The notes under the pieces were generated by a model that saw nothing but the letters and a program-made list of their open reading frames with translations, made no database searches and had not been told where the DNA came from. Positions 15,051 to 23,889 of a stretch of 34,498 bases of DNA are shown here, piece by piece. Each line of letters starts with the position of its first letter. The stretch's first letter is position 1. Position numbers and translations under genes: made by a program. Source of the DNA: an uncultured Oscillospiraceae bacterium. GTDB lineage: Bacteria > Bacillota > Clostridia > Oscillospirales > Oscillospiraceae. The stretch covers positions 1 through 34,498 of the forward strand of contig CAJTOE010000007.1 in the NCBI GenBank assembly GCA_910577805.1, written 5' to 3'.

Positions 15051-16802
15051 TCAGCCCCTGGCTACATTGACGCCGGGGAAGTAAAACGTAATAATTTCCT
15101 CATAGGTCATGCCCCGCCGGGCCATTGCGTTGGCTCCGTACTGACTCATGCCGAGCTGGTGGCCCCAGCCGCCGCCGGTAAAGACAAACTTGTCCGAGGT
15201 GCCGATGGTCACAGTGGTCGCGGTGGGGGTGGAGACCGTCCCGGCGCGGGAATCTGCCGCCCGGCTGTTCAGGGGGGACACGTCCCCATAGCCTGTGATG
15301 ATATAGGGGTTGCTGTCCTGCTGGGTGATTTGTCCGTTCCCGCTGATGACATAATTTCCCGTCGTGCCGCCGGGATTGCCGGGGACATCCGGAGTTTCCG
15401 GCACATCGGGGTTCGGGGTCCCGCTGGTGGCCCCGTTCACCACAAAATGAATGGAGTTCAGATTAAAAAGACTGCGTACCTCCTCGCCGCCGGAAATCAC
15501 ATGGCTGCGCCCGTTCTCGTAATAGATCGTGGCGGAAATCACATTTCCTGTGGGGGAGTAGGTCAGCGCGAAGGACTTGACCGGGCTGCTGCCGCCCAGC
15601 TTGCTCTGGATGCGGCTGGTCAGCTGGCTTTTGGTATACGTCTTGGACCAGGACGAATAGCTGTTGGAATCTGCCAGGTCCGCCTCGTAGGGGTCGATCA
15701 CGCCGCATAAGTAAGGAAAATCCCCTGCCTTGTTGTTGGTCCACACATTGGCGATCTCCTCGCTGGCCCCGCCGTGGCTGGAGGAATAGTACGTCTCCGC
15801 CAGCTTGCCCTGATACCAGATGTACATACCCGCCGTCTCGGCGCAGGCCTGATTGCTGACCTCGGTGGGGCCCCAGTCGGACCGGTTGCTGCCCATGCCG
15901 TAGTATACCTGGCAGTCGTCGGTGTTGCAGATGTCATAACCCTTGGAGTTATGCTTATGGACCTCCAGCTGAATGCGGGCGTAGGTCCGGGCGCAGGTGG
16001 CCTGGGCCTTCAGGGCCTCCAGGGGCCAGGACCGGCCCATCTCGTAGGGGGCCACGCCCCGCGTGTAGTCGTCCAGAGAAATCACGTTGATGACCGTCAC
16101 GTCACCGCCGCTCATCCTCCGGTACTGAAAGCCGCCCTCGTACTTATACCCGGCGAACCAGGTCCGGGGGGCGGGCACTCCGGTCACGTCGGGCATCACG
16201 CCGAAATGCTGCCCGGCCCCGCCGTCGAACTGGAACAGAATACGGTTCGTGCCGGTAGCCACTACGGTAATGCCGTAAGAGCTGGTGCCTACCACGGCGC
16301 CGTTGAAGCTCATACCCGCCAGGGCGCTCTGGGCGCTCTGGGAGGAGGCGTAGGAGCCTACCCGGACCTGATAGGTACCGTCGATCCAGGCCACGAAGCC
16401 GTTGAAAATTTCCGCGTCGTTCCGGGCGTCGGTGTAGTTGTAGTACACGCCGGGTACCTGGATGTGATAGCACCCCACCAGTGGGCCGCCGTTGCTGGTG
16501 GTCTCGTAGCCGGAGCCGCCGTACCAGAGGTTTTGGCTTTTCAGCATAGAAATCCGGGTCTGGGAGGAGTCGGTCCGGGCCAGCTCCACAAAGCTCAGGC
16601 TGCTGTCAAAGTAGCCGAACCGGTAGCCTGCACCGTACCCGGTGTTGTTCTCCAGATTGGCCGCGGGGAGTGCGCCGGAGGCGTGGGTCAGGCCTACCCG
16701 GAGCATATCTGAGCCGTCTCCCGCCGCCTGGGCTGGCAAAATCGGGGGGATCAGGGTGAAGATCAGAAGAAACGCGGCAAGTTGCATGATTTTTCGGTTC
16801 AT
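15051..16802 (-). CDS. Exported SpoIID/LytB-type protein with SPOR-like segment
   Basis: A 583-residue exported protein. The ATG at 16802 has GGAG 6 nt upstream and gives a clean signal peptide (MNRKIMQLAAFLLIFTL then PAQAAG, cleavage near 27). Residues about 135-197 look like a SPOR peptidoglycan-binding repeat. The SpoIID domain follows, with the presumed catalytic Glu254 in VAPYEMG and the ALKAQATCARTYA helix. SpoIID proteins are lytic transglycosylases that cut denuded glycan during forespore engulfment. The closing motif GGGWGHQLGMSQYGA (about 543) is separated from the main domain by an 80-residue Pro/Gly/Thr-rich stretch. Paralogues of true SpoIID also occur in spore-cortex or cell-wall contexts. 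Because no spoIIQ/spoIIID neighbour is present, I do not call it spoIID itself. Confidence 0.82.
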   Translation of the reverse strand: MNRKIMQLAAFLLIFTLIPPILPAQAAGDGSDMLRVGLTHASGALPAANLENNTGYGAGYRFGYFDSSLSFVELARTDSSQTRISMLKSQNLWYGGSGYETTSNGGPLVGCYHIQVPGVYYNYTDARNDAEIFNGFVAWIDGTYQVRVGSYASSQSAQSALAGMSFNGAVVGTSSYGITVVATGTNRILFQFDGGAGQHFGVMPDVTGVPAPRTWFAGYKYEGGFQYRRMSGGDVTVINVISLDDYTRGVAPYEMGRSWPLEALKAQATCARTYARIQLEVHKHNSKGYDICNTDDCQVYYGMGSNRSDWGPTEVSNQACAETAGMYIWYQGKLAETYYSSSHGGASEEIANVWTNNKAGDFPYLCGVIDPYEADLADSNSYSSWSKTYTKSQLTSRIQSKLGGSSPVKSFALTYSPTGNVISATIYYENGRSHVISGGEEVRSLFNLNSIHFVVNGATSGTPNPDVPETPDVPGNPGGTTGNYVISGNGQITQQDSNPYIITGYGDVSPLNSRAADSRAGTVSTPTATTVTIGTSDKFVFTGGGWGHQLGMSQYGANAMARRGMTYEEIITFYFPGVNVARG

Positions 16803-16894
16803 AACTGGCTCCATTTCTGCAAAAAACGTAAAACCTTTGGAATTGACACCCCACAAGGCTCATGTTATCATAATTTAATCAGGGTCATTTTTGT

Positions 16895-16923
16895 ATTATA
16901 GCGGGAATTTCCCTGGTTGGCAA
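16895..16923 (-). promoter_or_regulatory. Sigma-A-type promoter of the SpoIID-like/queA operon
   Basis: On the minus strand TTGCCA (16923-16918), a 17-bp spacer and a perfect TATAAT (16900-16895) sit about 90 nt before the ATG at 16802. A housekeeping promoter suggests that the SpoIID-like protein is made in growing cells, not only during sporulation. Confidence 0.7.
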
Positions 16924-16975
16924 CCTTTGATTTTTGGAACTTCGATTCGTCCCGTAGCGCGGCCCTTTGGATACG

Positions 16976-17009
16976 CCCTCATCCGTCCGGCCTGCGGCAG
17001 CGAATGAGG
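16976..17009 (+). repeat. Short copy of the CTCATCCG repeat overlapping a ribosome site
   Basis: CCCTCATCCGTC at 16976-16987 is identical to the left end of the repeat at 29961. An imperfect right arm (CGAATGAGG, 17001-17009) could pair with 16977-16985. The right arm overlaps the ribosome site of the next gene (17006-17014). Confidence 0.5.
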
Positions 17010-17018
17010 AGGAGCATT

Positions 17019-17885
17019 ATGATCGAGGCAGTATTCAGCGACAGTGCAGGCGGCAGCTTAAAGATGGCCCAGGCCATCGGGACCAGCGCGTTACTGGGCG
17101 TTACCCATGCCGTCACCATCCACGGCGGCCCCACTCCGGAAGACATCGCGGAGGTGCAAAGGCACGCAGCAGCCCGGCAGCACCGCTGGGCCAGCGCCGT
17201 CCCCCTGGGCGGCACACCGGGGGACGTGTTCGCCTTCGGCCTGGGCCTCAGCACCGGGGACCTCTCCCGCATCCCGGACCCCGCCGGCCTGGAGGAGCTG
17301 CAAAAGCGGTTCACCGCCGGGGAGCCGCTGCGGATGTGGTACAGCGACCAGCCCGACGAGCGCTGCGGCTTCTACTGGCTGCTGGACCGGCTCTCCGACT
17401 GCCACGGCACCATCTCCTGCATCAAGCTTCCGGACTTCACCTGCACCGACCACGTCCTGGTCCACTGGACGGGCTGCGGCGAGGTGGCCCCGGAGGAGTG
17501 GTACGGCCTGTTGTCTCTGGAAACCTCCCTCCCCGACGCACAGCGGCGGTACTATGTTGCGGTATGGCAGGCGCTGGTGCAGGAAAACGCCCCCCTCCGG
17601 GCGGTGGTCAACGGGGAACTGCGCAGCGTCCCGGAGTCCCTGTATGACAGCTGCATCTTCCGGGAGCTTGCCGCCGCAGAGGTGGAATTTTACGAGGCCG
17701 CTGTCATCGGCAACGTGCTGGGCCGGTATCAGCTCCGCATTTCCGACCTGTTTATCCATACGCGAATCGAAAAAATGGTCCGCTCCGGCGCGCTGGAGGC
17801 GCTCACGCAGCCGGAGGACGGCTGCCCCTATCGCAGGACTTTGCGGAAAACAGAGAAATTCCCTTCCTTATTTCGATCTTTTTAA
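17019..17885 (+). CDS. DUF1835/DUF3658 domain protein
   Basis: A 288-residue cytosolic protein. The N-terminus MIEAVFSDSAGGSLKMA fits the DUF1835 family (usual form: FGDSAAGSLK), and the C-terminal third with LGRYQLRISDLFIHTRIEKMV fits the DUF3658 helical domain. The two domains commonly occur together in Firmicutes, and their function is not known to me. ATG 17019 has the long ribosome site GAGGAGGAG at 17006-17014. It ends 14 nt before asd, so it is likely to be co-transcribed with the lysine genes, though nothing in it suggests a lysine role. Confidence 0.78.
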   Translation: MIEAVFSDSAGGSLKMAQAIGTSALLGVTHAVTIHGGPTPEDIAEVQRHAAARQHRWASAVPLGGTPGDVFAFGLGLSTGDLSRIPDPAGLEELQKRFTAGEPLRMWYSDQPDERCGFYWLLDRLSDCHGTISCIKLPDFTCTDHVLVHWTGCGEVAPEEWYGLLSLETSLPDAQRRYYVAVWQALVQENAPLRAVVNGELRSVPESLYDSCIFRELAAAEVEFYEAAVIGNVLGRYQLRISDLFIHTRIEKMVRSGALEALTQPEDGCPYRRTLRKTEKFPSLFRSF

Positions 17886-17899
17886 AGGAGTTGTTTGAA

Positions 17900-18997
17900 A
17901 TGGAAAAGTATAAGGTAGGCGTCATCGGCGGCACCGGCATGGTGGGCCAGCGCTTCGTTACCCTGCTGGAGAACCACCCCTGGTTCCAGCTCACCGTCAT
18001 TGCCGCCAGCCCCCGGTCCGCCGGAAAGACCTATGCGCAGGCGGTCTCTGGCCGCTGGGCCATGCAGACCCCCATCCCCGCCCAGGCCAAGGATATCGTG
18101 GTCATGGACGCCCAGGAGGACGTGGAAAAAATCGCCGGACTGGTGGACTTCGTATTCTGCGCCGTGGATATGAAAAAGGACGAGATCCGCGCCCTGGAGG
18201 AGCGCTACGCCAAGGCGGAGTGCCCGGTGCTGTCCAACAACTCCGCCCACCGCTGGACCGACGACGTGCCCATGATCGTCCCGGAGCTGAACCCGGACCA
18301 CGCCCGGATCATTCCCGCCCAGCGGGCCCGCCTGGGCACCAAGCGGGGCTTTATTTCCGTCAAATCCAACTGCTCCATCCAGAGCTACACCCCCATGCTC
18401 ACCCCTCTGATGAAGGCCGGTTATGAGATCGACAAGGTCCTGGCCTGCACCTACCAGGCCATCTCCGGCGCGGGAAAGACCTTTGAGCGCTGGCCGGAGA
18501 TGACCGACAATCTGATCCCCTACATCGGCGGCGAGGAGGAGAAGAGCGAGCAGGAGCCGCTGAAGGTCTGGGGGCATATCGAGGACGGCAAAATCGTCAA
18601 GGCCAGCTCCCCCGCGGTCACCGCCCAATGCCTGCGGGTGCCTGTCTCCGACGGCCATACCGCCGCGGTGTTCGTCAAGTTCAAGGAGGGCAAAAAGCCC
18701 ACCGAGGAGCAGATCAAGGAGATTTGGAAGAATTTCAAGGGCCGCGCCCAGGAGCTGGAGCTGCCCTCCGCCCCCAAGCAGTTCATTCACTACTTCGAGG
18801 AGCCGGACCGGCCCCAGGCCAAGCTGGACCGGGACCTGGAGGGCGGTATGGCCATCTCCGCCGGCCGTCTGCGCCCGGACAGCCAGTACGACTACAAGTT
18901 CGTGGGCCTGAGCCACAACACCCTGCGGGGCGCCGCCGGCGGCAATGTGCTGATGGCGGAGTTACTATGCGCGGAAGGCTATATTGACCGGAAATAA
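17900..18997 (+). CDS. asd: Aspartate-semialdehyde dehydrogenase (archaeal/fungal-type)
   Basis: A 365-residue NADP-dependent enzyme that reduces aspartyl phosphate to aspartate semialdehyde, the branch point for lysine/DAP, threonine and methionine. The N-terminal GGTGMVGQRF is the nucleotide-binding loop. Cys158 in KSNCSIQSY is the acyl-thioester nucleophile. GAGKTFERWPEM and HNTLRGAAGGNV are also present. Length and the GMVGQRF signature place it with the longer archaeal/fungal-like class rather than the E. coli class. ATG 17900 is chosen (AAAGGAG at 17884-17890); the TTG at 17891 directly abuts that site. It is followed by dapA and dapB. Confidence 0.93.
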   Translation: MEKYKVGVIGGTGMVGQRFVTLLENHPWFQLTVIAASPRSAGKTYAQAVSGRWAMQTPIPAQAKDIVVMDAQEDVEKIAGLVDFVFCAVDMKKDEIRALEERYAKAECPVLSNNSAHRWTDDVPMIVPELNPDHARIIPAQRARLGTKRGFISVKSNCSIQSYTPMLTPLMKAGYEIDKVLACTYQAISGAGKTFERWPEMTDNLIPYIGGEEEKSEQEPLKVWGHIEDGKIVKASSPAVTAQCLRVPVSDGHTAAVFVKFKEGKKPTEEQIKEIWKNFKGRAQELELPSAPKQFIHYFEEPDRPQAKLDRDLEGGMAISAGRLRPDSQYDYKFVGLSHNTLRGAAGGNVLMAELLCAEGYIDRK

Positions 18998-19057
18998 TGT
19001 CCAGGGACGGCCCCTGTCCGCCCTGACTTGGATTTCGTTTGAAAGGATGTTTTGTCT

Positions 19058-19951
19058 ATGAGAACCCCCGTCTTTACCGGCTCCTGTCCCGCCCTGGTCA
19101 CCCCCTTCGACCAGAACGGCAACATTGATTACGACGCCTTCGGCCGGCAGATCGACTATCAGCTTGCCGCCGGGGTGGACGCTGTGTGCGTGTGCGGCAC
19201 CACCGGCGAATCCGCCACCATGTCCATCCGGGAGCATATCGCCGCCGTGGACTACTGCGTCAAGCGGGTGGACCACAAGGTGAAGGTCATCGCCGGCGCG
19301 GGCAGCAACGACACCTCCGCCGCCGTGTACCTGTCCCTTCACGCCCAGGACTCCGGCGCGGACGCGCTGCTCCACGTGACCCCCTACTATAATAAGTGCA
19401 GCCAGACCGGCCTCATCAAGCACTATGAGTACATCGCAGACCGGGTGGAGCTTCCTGTCATCATGTACAACGTGCCCTCCCGGACGGGGGTGTCCTTCGC
19501 GGCCAGCACCTACCAGCAGCTGGCCCAGCATCCCCGCATCAACGGCGTGAAAGAGGCCAGCGGCAACTTCTCCCTCCTGGCCCACACCCGCTTCCTGTGT
19601 CCGGAGGATTTTTACGTCTGGTCCGGCAACGACGACCAGGTGGTGCCCATGATGTCCCTGGGGGCCAAGGGCGTGATCTCCGTGGCCTCCAACATCATCC
19701 CGGACGTGATGCTCCGCATGAGCCACCTGTGCCTGGACAACGACTTCCAGGCCGCCAGCGAGCTGCAAATCCAGTACATGGACCTGATCGACGCGCTGTT
19801 CTGCGAGGTCAACCCAATCCCCGTAAAGGCCGCTATGAACCTGATGGGCATGGAGGCGGGCATTTTACGCCTGCCCCTGTGCGATATGTCCGACGCGAAC
19901 CGGAACACCCTGAAGGCCTCCATGGAGCGCATGGGCCTGCTGGGCAAGTAA
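19058..19951 (+). CDS. dapA: 4-hydroxy-tetrahydrodipicolinate synthase
   Basis: A 297-residue TIM-barrel aldolase that condenses pyruvate with aspartate semialdehyde, the first committed step to diaminopimelate and lysine. GTTGES (about 47-52) is the DapA pyruvate-binding motif. Tyr137 in YNVPSRTG and the Schiff-base Lys165 in GVKEASG are catalytic, and NPIPVKAA is the usual C-terminal motif. ATG 19058 is taken as start with AAAGGA upstream; a TTG at 19052 is possible. It lies between asd and dapB, which confirms the assignment and distinguishes it from the NanA-like paralogue at 25266-26168. Confidence 0.95.
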   Translation: MRTPVFTGSCPALVTPFDQNGNIDYDAFGRQIDYQLAAGVDAVCVCGTTGESATMSIREHIAAVDYCVKRVDHKVKVIAGAGSNDTSAAVYLSLHAQDSGADALLHVTPYYNKCSQTGLIKHYEYIADRVELPVIMYNVPSRTGVSFAASTYQQLAQHPRINGVKEASGNFSLLAHTRFLCPEDFYVWSGNDDQVVPMMSLGAKGVISVASNIIPDVMLRMSHLCLDNDFQAASELQIQYMDLIDALFCEVNPIPVKAAMNLMGMEAGILRLPLCDMSDANRNTLKASMERMGLLGK

Positions 19952-19974
19952 GCCGGACAAGAGGAGTTTTTACC

Positions 19975-20730
19975 ATGCCTAAGATAATCATATCCGGATG
20001 CAATGGTCATATGGGCCGGGTGGTGGCCTCCCTGTGCCAGGGGGACCCCCAGGTGGAAATCGCTGCGGGCTTTGACGTGCTGGGCTCCACCGACCGGGAT
20101 TTTCCCGTTTTTTCCTCCCCCGCCCAGTTCCAGGGGGAGGCGGACGCGGTCATTGATTTCTCCTCCCCCGCCGCCCTGGATGGGCTGCTGGAGTTTTCCA
20201 TGGCCCGAAAAATACCCCTGGTATTAGCCACCACCGGCTATACCCCGGAGCAGGTGGCCCAGATTGGCGCCGCCGCCCTGCAAACCCCCATTTTCCGCTC
20301 CGCCAATATGTCTCTGGGCATCAACGTACTGCTGGAGCTGGTCAAAAAGGCCGCCGCCGTGCTGGGGGACAGCTGCGACATCGAGATCGTGGAGCGGCAC
20401 CACCGCCGGAAGGTAGACGCGCCCTCCGGGACGGCCCTGATGATCGCCGACGCGGCGGCGGGGAGCTGCGGCCACGAGACGGAGTACGTGTTTGCACGCC
20501 ACAGCGTCCGCCGCCCCCGGGAGAAAAAAGAAATCGGCATCTCCGCCGTCCGGGGCGGGACCATCGTGGGTGAGCATGAGATCATTTTTGCCGGACACGA
20601 CGAGCTGATCGAGATTAAGCACACCGCCCTCTCCCGCGAGATCTTCGCCCAGGGCGCGCTGGAGGCCGCCAAGTTCATGGCAAACGTATCCGCGCCGGGA
20701 CTTTATGACATGGCGCAGCTGGTGACCTGA
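19975..20730 (+). CDS. dapB: 4-hydroxy-tetrahydrodipicolinate reductase
   Basis: A 251-residue NAD(P)H-dependent reductase acting directly after DapA. SGCNGHMGR at the N-terminus is the dinucleotide loop, ATTGYTPEQ is a conserved middle motif, and ERHHRRKVDAPSGTA contains the catalytic His-His and the Lys. The frame is open upstream, but ATG 19975 has AAGAGGAG 8 nt before it and starts the family homology. It closes the asd-dapA-dapB operon, 23 nt after dapA, and is followed by an intrinsic terminator. Confidence 0.95.
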   Translation: MPKIIISGCNGHMGRVVASLCQGDPQVEIAAGFDVLGSTDRDFPVFSSPAQFQGEADAVIDFSSPAALDGLLEFSMARKIPLVLATTGYTPEQVAQIGAAALQTPIFRSANMSLGINVLLELVKKAAAVLGDSCDIEIVERHHRRKVDAPSGTALMIADAAAGSCGHETEYVFARHSVRRPREKKEIGISAVRGGTIVGEHEIIFAGHDELIEIKHTALSREIFAQGALEAAKFMANVSAPGLYDMAQLVT

Positions 20731-20745
20731 CCCCAAACAAGCACA

Positions 20746-20787
20746 AAACAGGGACGGACCTTACGGGTTTGTCTCTGTTTTTGTTTG
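20746..20787 (+). terminator. Intrinsic terminator of the dap operon
   Basis: A 15-bp stem with several G-T pairs (20746-20760 with 20766-20780) and a 5-nt loop is followed by a T-rich tail to 20787. It lies 16 nt after the dapB stop. Confidence 0.8.
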
Positions 20788-20809
20788 TAATGCAGCGCAG
20801 CCCTTGGGC

Positions 20810-20855
20810 TTCACCCTCATCCGTCACGGCGAAGGCGGTGACGGATGAGGGTGAA
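20810..20855 (+). repeat. Perfect 18-bp palindromic copy of the dispersed repeat
   Basis: Arms of 18 bp (20810-20827 and 20838-20855) match perfectly around a 10-nt loop. The arms contain CCCTCATCCGTC and GACGGATGAGGG, the same ends as the 157-bp copy at 29961-30117. This looks like a deletion derivative that retains only the terminal inverted repeats. The rest of this 379-nt gap (20856-21030) holds only a weak nested structure at 20957-21020. Confidence 0.8.
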
Positions 20856-21030
20856 ACAAACGTGCCCCCCCGCTCTCCAGCGATATGTTGAACAAAATTC
20901 TGGAGGCATTTTATTTGTCTGAGCCGGACAGTGACGAGAATTCGTAAGAAAACTGCGCAAAAAGCCGGGGCGGAAAAGAATCCCACCCCAGTTTCCAGAA
21001 AAAATTAGACAGCTTTTTGCAAAATTTTTC

Positions 21031-21059
21031 TTTACCCCGCCCTGGATTCAGTGTATAAT
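21031..21059 (+). promoter_or_regulatory. Sigma-A-type promoter of the Na/Pi cotransporter operon
   Basis: TTTACC (21031-21036), a 17-bp spacer and a perfect TATAAT (21054-21059) lie 50 nt before the TTG start at 21110. No Pho box was recognised. Confidence 0.7.
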
Positions 21060-21109
21060 TTTAGCAAACGTTTTTTCACGGCAAAGTAAATGGAAAAGGG
21101 GGAACTATT

Positions 21110-22909
21110 TTGACGCTGCCCGATCTGATTTCCCTGCTGGGCGCTCTGGCTACCTTCCTGTTCGGCATGTCCACCATGACCACCGGACTGGAAAAGCTGA
21201 CCAGCGGCAAGCTGGCCTCTCTGCTGGAAAAGCTGACGGATAACATTCTGAAGGGCGTGCTTCTGGGCGCGGTGGTTGCCGGCATGGTCCACTCTTCCGC
21301 CGCCACCACCGTCATGTGCATTGGCTTCGTCAACGCCGGGATTCTGAAGCTGCGGCAGGCGGTGGGCGTGATTATGGGCGCAAACATCGGCACCACGGTC
21401 ACCGCGCAGATCCTCCGTCTGGGCGGGCTGTCCGGCGGCAATCTGTTCCTCCTGCTCCTCCGCCCGGAGATGCTGGGGCCGATCTTCGCTTTTGTTGGCA
21501 TCATTTTCTACTCGTTTTTCTCCGGGGGCAACAAGCGGACCTGGGGCCAGATTTTCCTGGGGCTGGGCCTTTTGTTCATGGGCATCAAGTCCATGGAGAC
21601 CGCCCTCGCCCCCCTGACCCAGCTGGAGGCGTTCCAGCAGCTCTTCATTCAGTTCTCCAACCCCATTCTGGGCATTCTGGTGGGCGCGGGCATCACGGCG
21701 CTGATTCAAAGCTCCACCGCCTCGGTGGCGATTTTGCAGGCCCTGTCCGCCTCCGGCGTGGTAACGTTCTCAGTGGCCATGCCCATCATCATGGGCCAGA
21801 ACATCGGCACCTGCGTGACCGCCATCCTCTCCAGCATCGGGGCCAGCCGCAACGCCAAGCGCACCGCGGCGGTCCACCTCTACTTCAACATTATCGGGAC
21901 CCTGGTCTTTTCCGTGGCCCTTTACGGCCTCAACGCCGCTGTGGGGCTGCTGTTCTGGAACCAGGTGATGGACTACGGCTCCATCGCAAACCTGCACTCC
22001 ATTTTCAACATTGTGTGTACCCTCATTCTGCTCCCCTTCAACCGGGTGCTGGTGTGGCTGGTGGAAAAAACTATCCCGGAGACCGGCGAGGACCCGGTGG
22101 CTACCCTGCTGGACCCCCGCTTTCTGGCTACGCCGCCTGTGGCCCTGGAGCGCTGCCGGGGCGTGGTGATTCAAATGGGGGAGCTGGCCCAAAAGAATTT
22201 GGGGCTTGCACAGGGCCTGCTGATTGACTATAATGAAAAACAGCTTGCCAAGATTCACGAGAACGAGGAGCTTTTGGACCACATGGAAAGCTCCCTGGAC
22301 CGGTACCTGGTCCAGCTGTCCAGCCACTCTTTGCCCGGCCGGGACAGCGACCTGGTGTCCGATCTGCTCCACGCCCTCACGGACTTCGAGCGCATCGGTG
22401 ACTACGCGGTCAATTTGAGCGAGAGCGCCACGGTGCTGAGTGAACAGAAGTTATCCTTCTCCCCCAGCGCGGCGGAGGAGCTGAAATACGTATGCGGGGC
22501 GGTCAACGAGGCCCTGAGCATGACGGTGGAGGCCTACCGGACCAGGAGTGCGGAAAACGCCTTCCGGGTGGAGCCTCTGGAGGAGGTGGTGGACCTGATG
22601 ACCGCCACCCTGCGGGAGCGCCATGTGGAGCGGCTCAAGCGCGGGGACTGCACCGTAGAGCTGGGGACCCAGTTCCTGGAGCTACTGACCAATCTGGAGC
22701 GCATTTCCGACCACTGCTCCAACGCGGCTGTCCGGGTCATCCAGCAGGCCAGCCCCCACGGGGCCTTGATCCGTCAGGACATCCACAACTATTTGCAGCA
22801 GCTCCATCAGGGCGGCTCTGCGGAATTTGCCAGCCAGTTTGAGCAGGCCAAGGAGCGGTATTTCCAGCCCATCGCCCAGGAAAAGCTGGCTAAGGAGGCT
22901 GTTACATGA
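21110..22909 (+). CDS. Na+/phosphate cotransporter with C-terminal PhoU-like domain
   Basis: A 599-residue membrane protein. The first 320 or so residues hold about nine hydrophobic segments in two inverted halves, each with the family's Ser-rich motif (HSSAATTV near 61 and QSSTASVA near 199) and GANIGTT or GQNIGTC. This is the NptA/PF02690 Na-dependent phosphate transporter layout. The last 230 residues form a helical PhoU-like domain with paired LERISDHCSN and FERIGDYAVN motifs. The start is TTG with GGGGGA 6 nt upstream. The next gene overlaps its stop by 4 nt (ATGA). The substrate could be phosphate or another anion. Confidence 0.9.
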   Translation: MTLPDLISLLGALATFLFGMSTMTTGLEKLTSGKLASLLEKLTDNILKGVLLGAVVAGMVHSSAATTVMCIGFVNAGILKLRQAVGVIMGANIGTTVTAQILRLGGLSGGNLFLLLLRPEMLGPIFAFVGIIFYSFFSGGNKRTWGQIFLGLGLLFMGIKSMETALAPLTQLEAFQQLFIQFSNPILGILVGAGITALIQSSTASVAILQALSASGVVTFSVAMPIIMGQNIGTCVTAILSSIGASRNAKRTAAVHLYFNIIGTLVFSVALYGLNAAVGLLFWNQVMDYGSIANLHSIFNIVCTLILLPFNRVLVWLVEKTIPETGEDPVATLLDPRFLATPPVALERCRGVVIQMGELAQKNLGLAQGLLIDYNEKQLAKIHENEELLDHMESSLDRYLVQLSSHSLPGRDSDLVSDLLHALTDFERIGDYAVNLSESATVLSEQKLSFSPSAAEELKYVCGAVNEALSMTVEAYRTRSAENAFRVEPLEEVVDLMTATLRERHVERLKRGDCTVELGTQFLELLTNLERISDHCSNAAVRVIQQASPHGALIRQDIHNYLQQLHQGGSAEFASQFEQAKERYFQPIAQEKLAKEAVT

Positions 22910-23889
22910 AGGTTTTGATTGCCGGAGGCCAGGAGCGTTACCAGCGGCTTTTGCCGGAGTTTGTCAAGGCGCTGCCGGTGGAGCTGGTGTTCTGCTCCCG
23001 CGACGCGCCGCCGGAGGAGATGGCCGCTGCCTGCCCCCAGGCGGAGGTCCTTTTGGTGGACGCCATCACCCCCGTATCCGCCCAGGCGATGGACAAGCTG
23101 TCCGGACTGAAGCTCATTCACTCCGAGGGGGTGGCCTACAGTGCCATCGACGGCACGGCGGCACGGGCGCGGGGCATCGACGTGTGCAACAACGCCGGCT
23201 GCAACGCCGCACCGGTGGCGGAGCTGGCCGTGATGCTGATGCTGATGCTCACCCGTCTGGCGCTGCCCGCCCAGCGGGCGGTCCGGGAGGGGCGGCAGAT
23301 CCAGTTCAAGGAGAGCATCATGCAGAGCGGCGGCCTGGAGCTTGGAGAGCTTTCGGTGGGCCTTGTGGGCTTTGGAGACATCGCCCAGGCTACGGCGCGG
23401 CGGCTGCATTCTTTTGGGTGCCCGCTGTACTACTTCGCGCCCCACCGCCGCCCGGAGGAGCTGGAACGGGAGTTATCCGTCACCTATCTGCCCCTGGAGG
23501 AGCTGACGGCCCGGTGCGATATCGTTATGCTGGCCTGTTCTGTCAATGACAGTACCCGCGGCATGGTTGACCGGGAATTTCTGGCCCGGATGAAGCCCAC
23601 GGCGTTTCTGGTCAACACCAGCCGGGGAGAGCTGGTGGACAATATGGCTGTGCGGGAGGCACTTCTGGAGGGCCGCCTTGCCGGGGCGGGACTGGACACC
23701 ATTGCGCCGGAGCCAACCCCTGCGGACCATCCTCTGGTGGATTTGCCGGAGCCGGTACGGGACCGGGTGATCTGTACTGCTCATTTGGGCGGAATTACGG
23801 AGGGGTCGTTCCGGCGGGCGCATCACAGCATGTGGAACAACGTGCGGCTGGTCCTGGAGGGCGAAACGCCCAAGCATATTGTGAATTGA
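22906..23889 (+). CDS. D-isomer 2-hydroxyacid dehydrogenase family protein
   Basis: A 327-residue NAD(P)-dependent dehydrogenase of the D-2-hydroxyacid family. The dinucleotide loop is GLVGFGDIA (about 152-160). The catalytic triad can be read as Arg240 in NTSRGELVD, Glu269 in LDTIAPEPT and His293 in CTAHLGG. The substrate (phosphoglycerate, glyoxylate, hydroxypyruvate or another 2-keto acid) cannot be deduced; there is no ACT domain, so it is not a long-form SerA. It overlaps the transporter stop by 4 nt and so is translationally coupled to it, an odd partnership with no obvious metabolic logic. Confidence 0.87.
   Translation: MKVLIAGGQERYQRLLPEFVKALPVELVFCSRDAPPEEMAAACPQAEVLLVDAITPVSAQAMDKLSGLKLIHSEGVAYSAIDGTAARARGIDVCNNAGCNAAPVAELAVMLMLMLTRLALPAQRAVREGRQIQFKESIMQSGGLELGELSVGLVGFGDIAQATARRLHSFGCPLYYFAPHRRPEELERELSVTYLPLEELTARCDIVMLACSVNDSTRGMVDREFLARMKPTAFLVNTSRGELVDNMAVREALLEGRLAGAGLDTIAPEPTPADHPLVDLPEPVRDRVICTAHLGGITEGSFRRAHHSMWNNVRLVLEGETPKHIVN

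Noticed and set aside
18998..19057. Lysine riboswitch or attenuator before dapA
   Set aside because: The asd-dapA gap is only 60 nt, and the short GC-rich palindrome in it has no terminator tail. The lysine riboswitch needs well over 150 nt.
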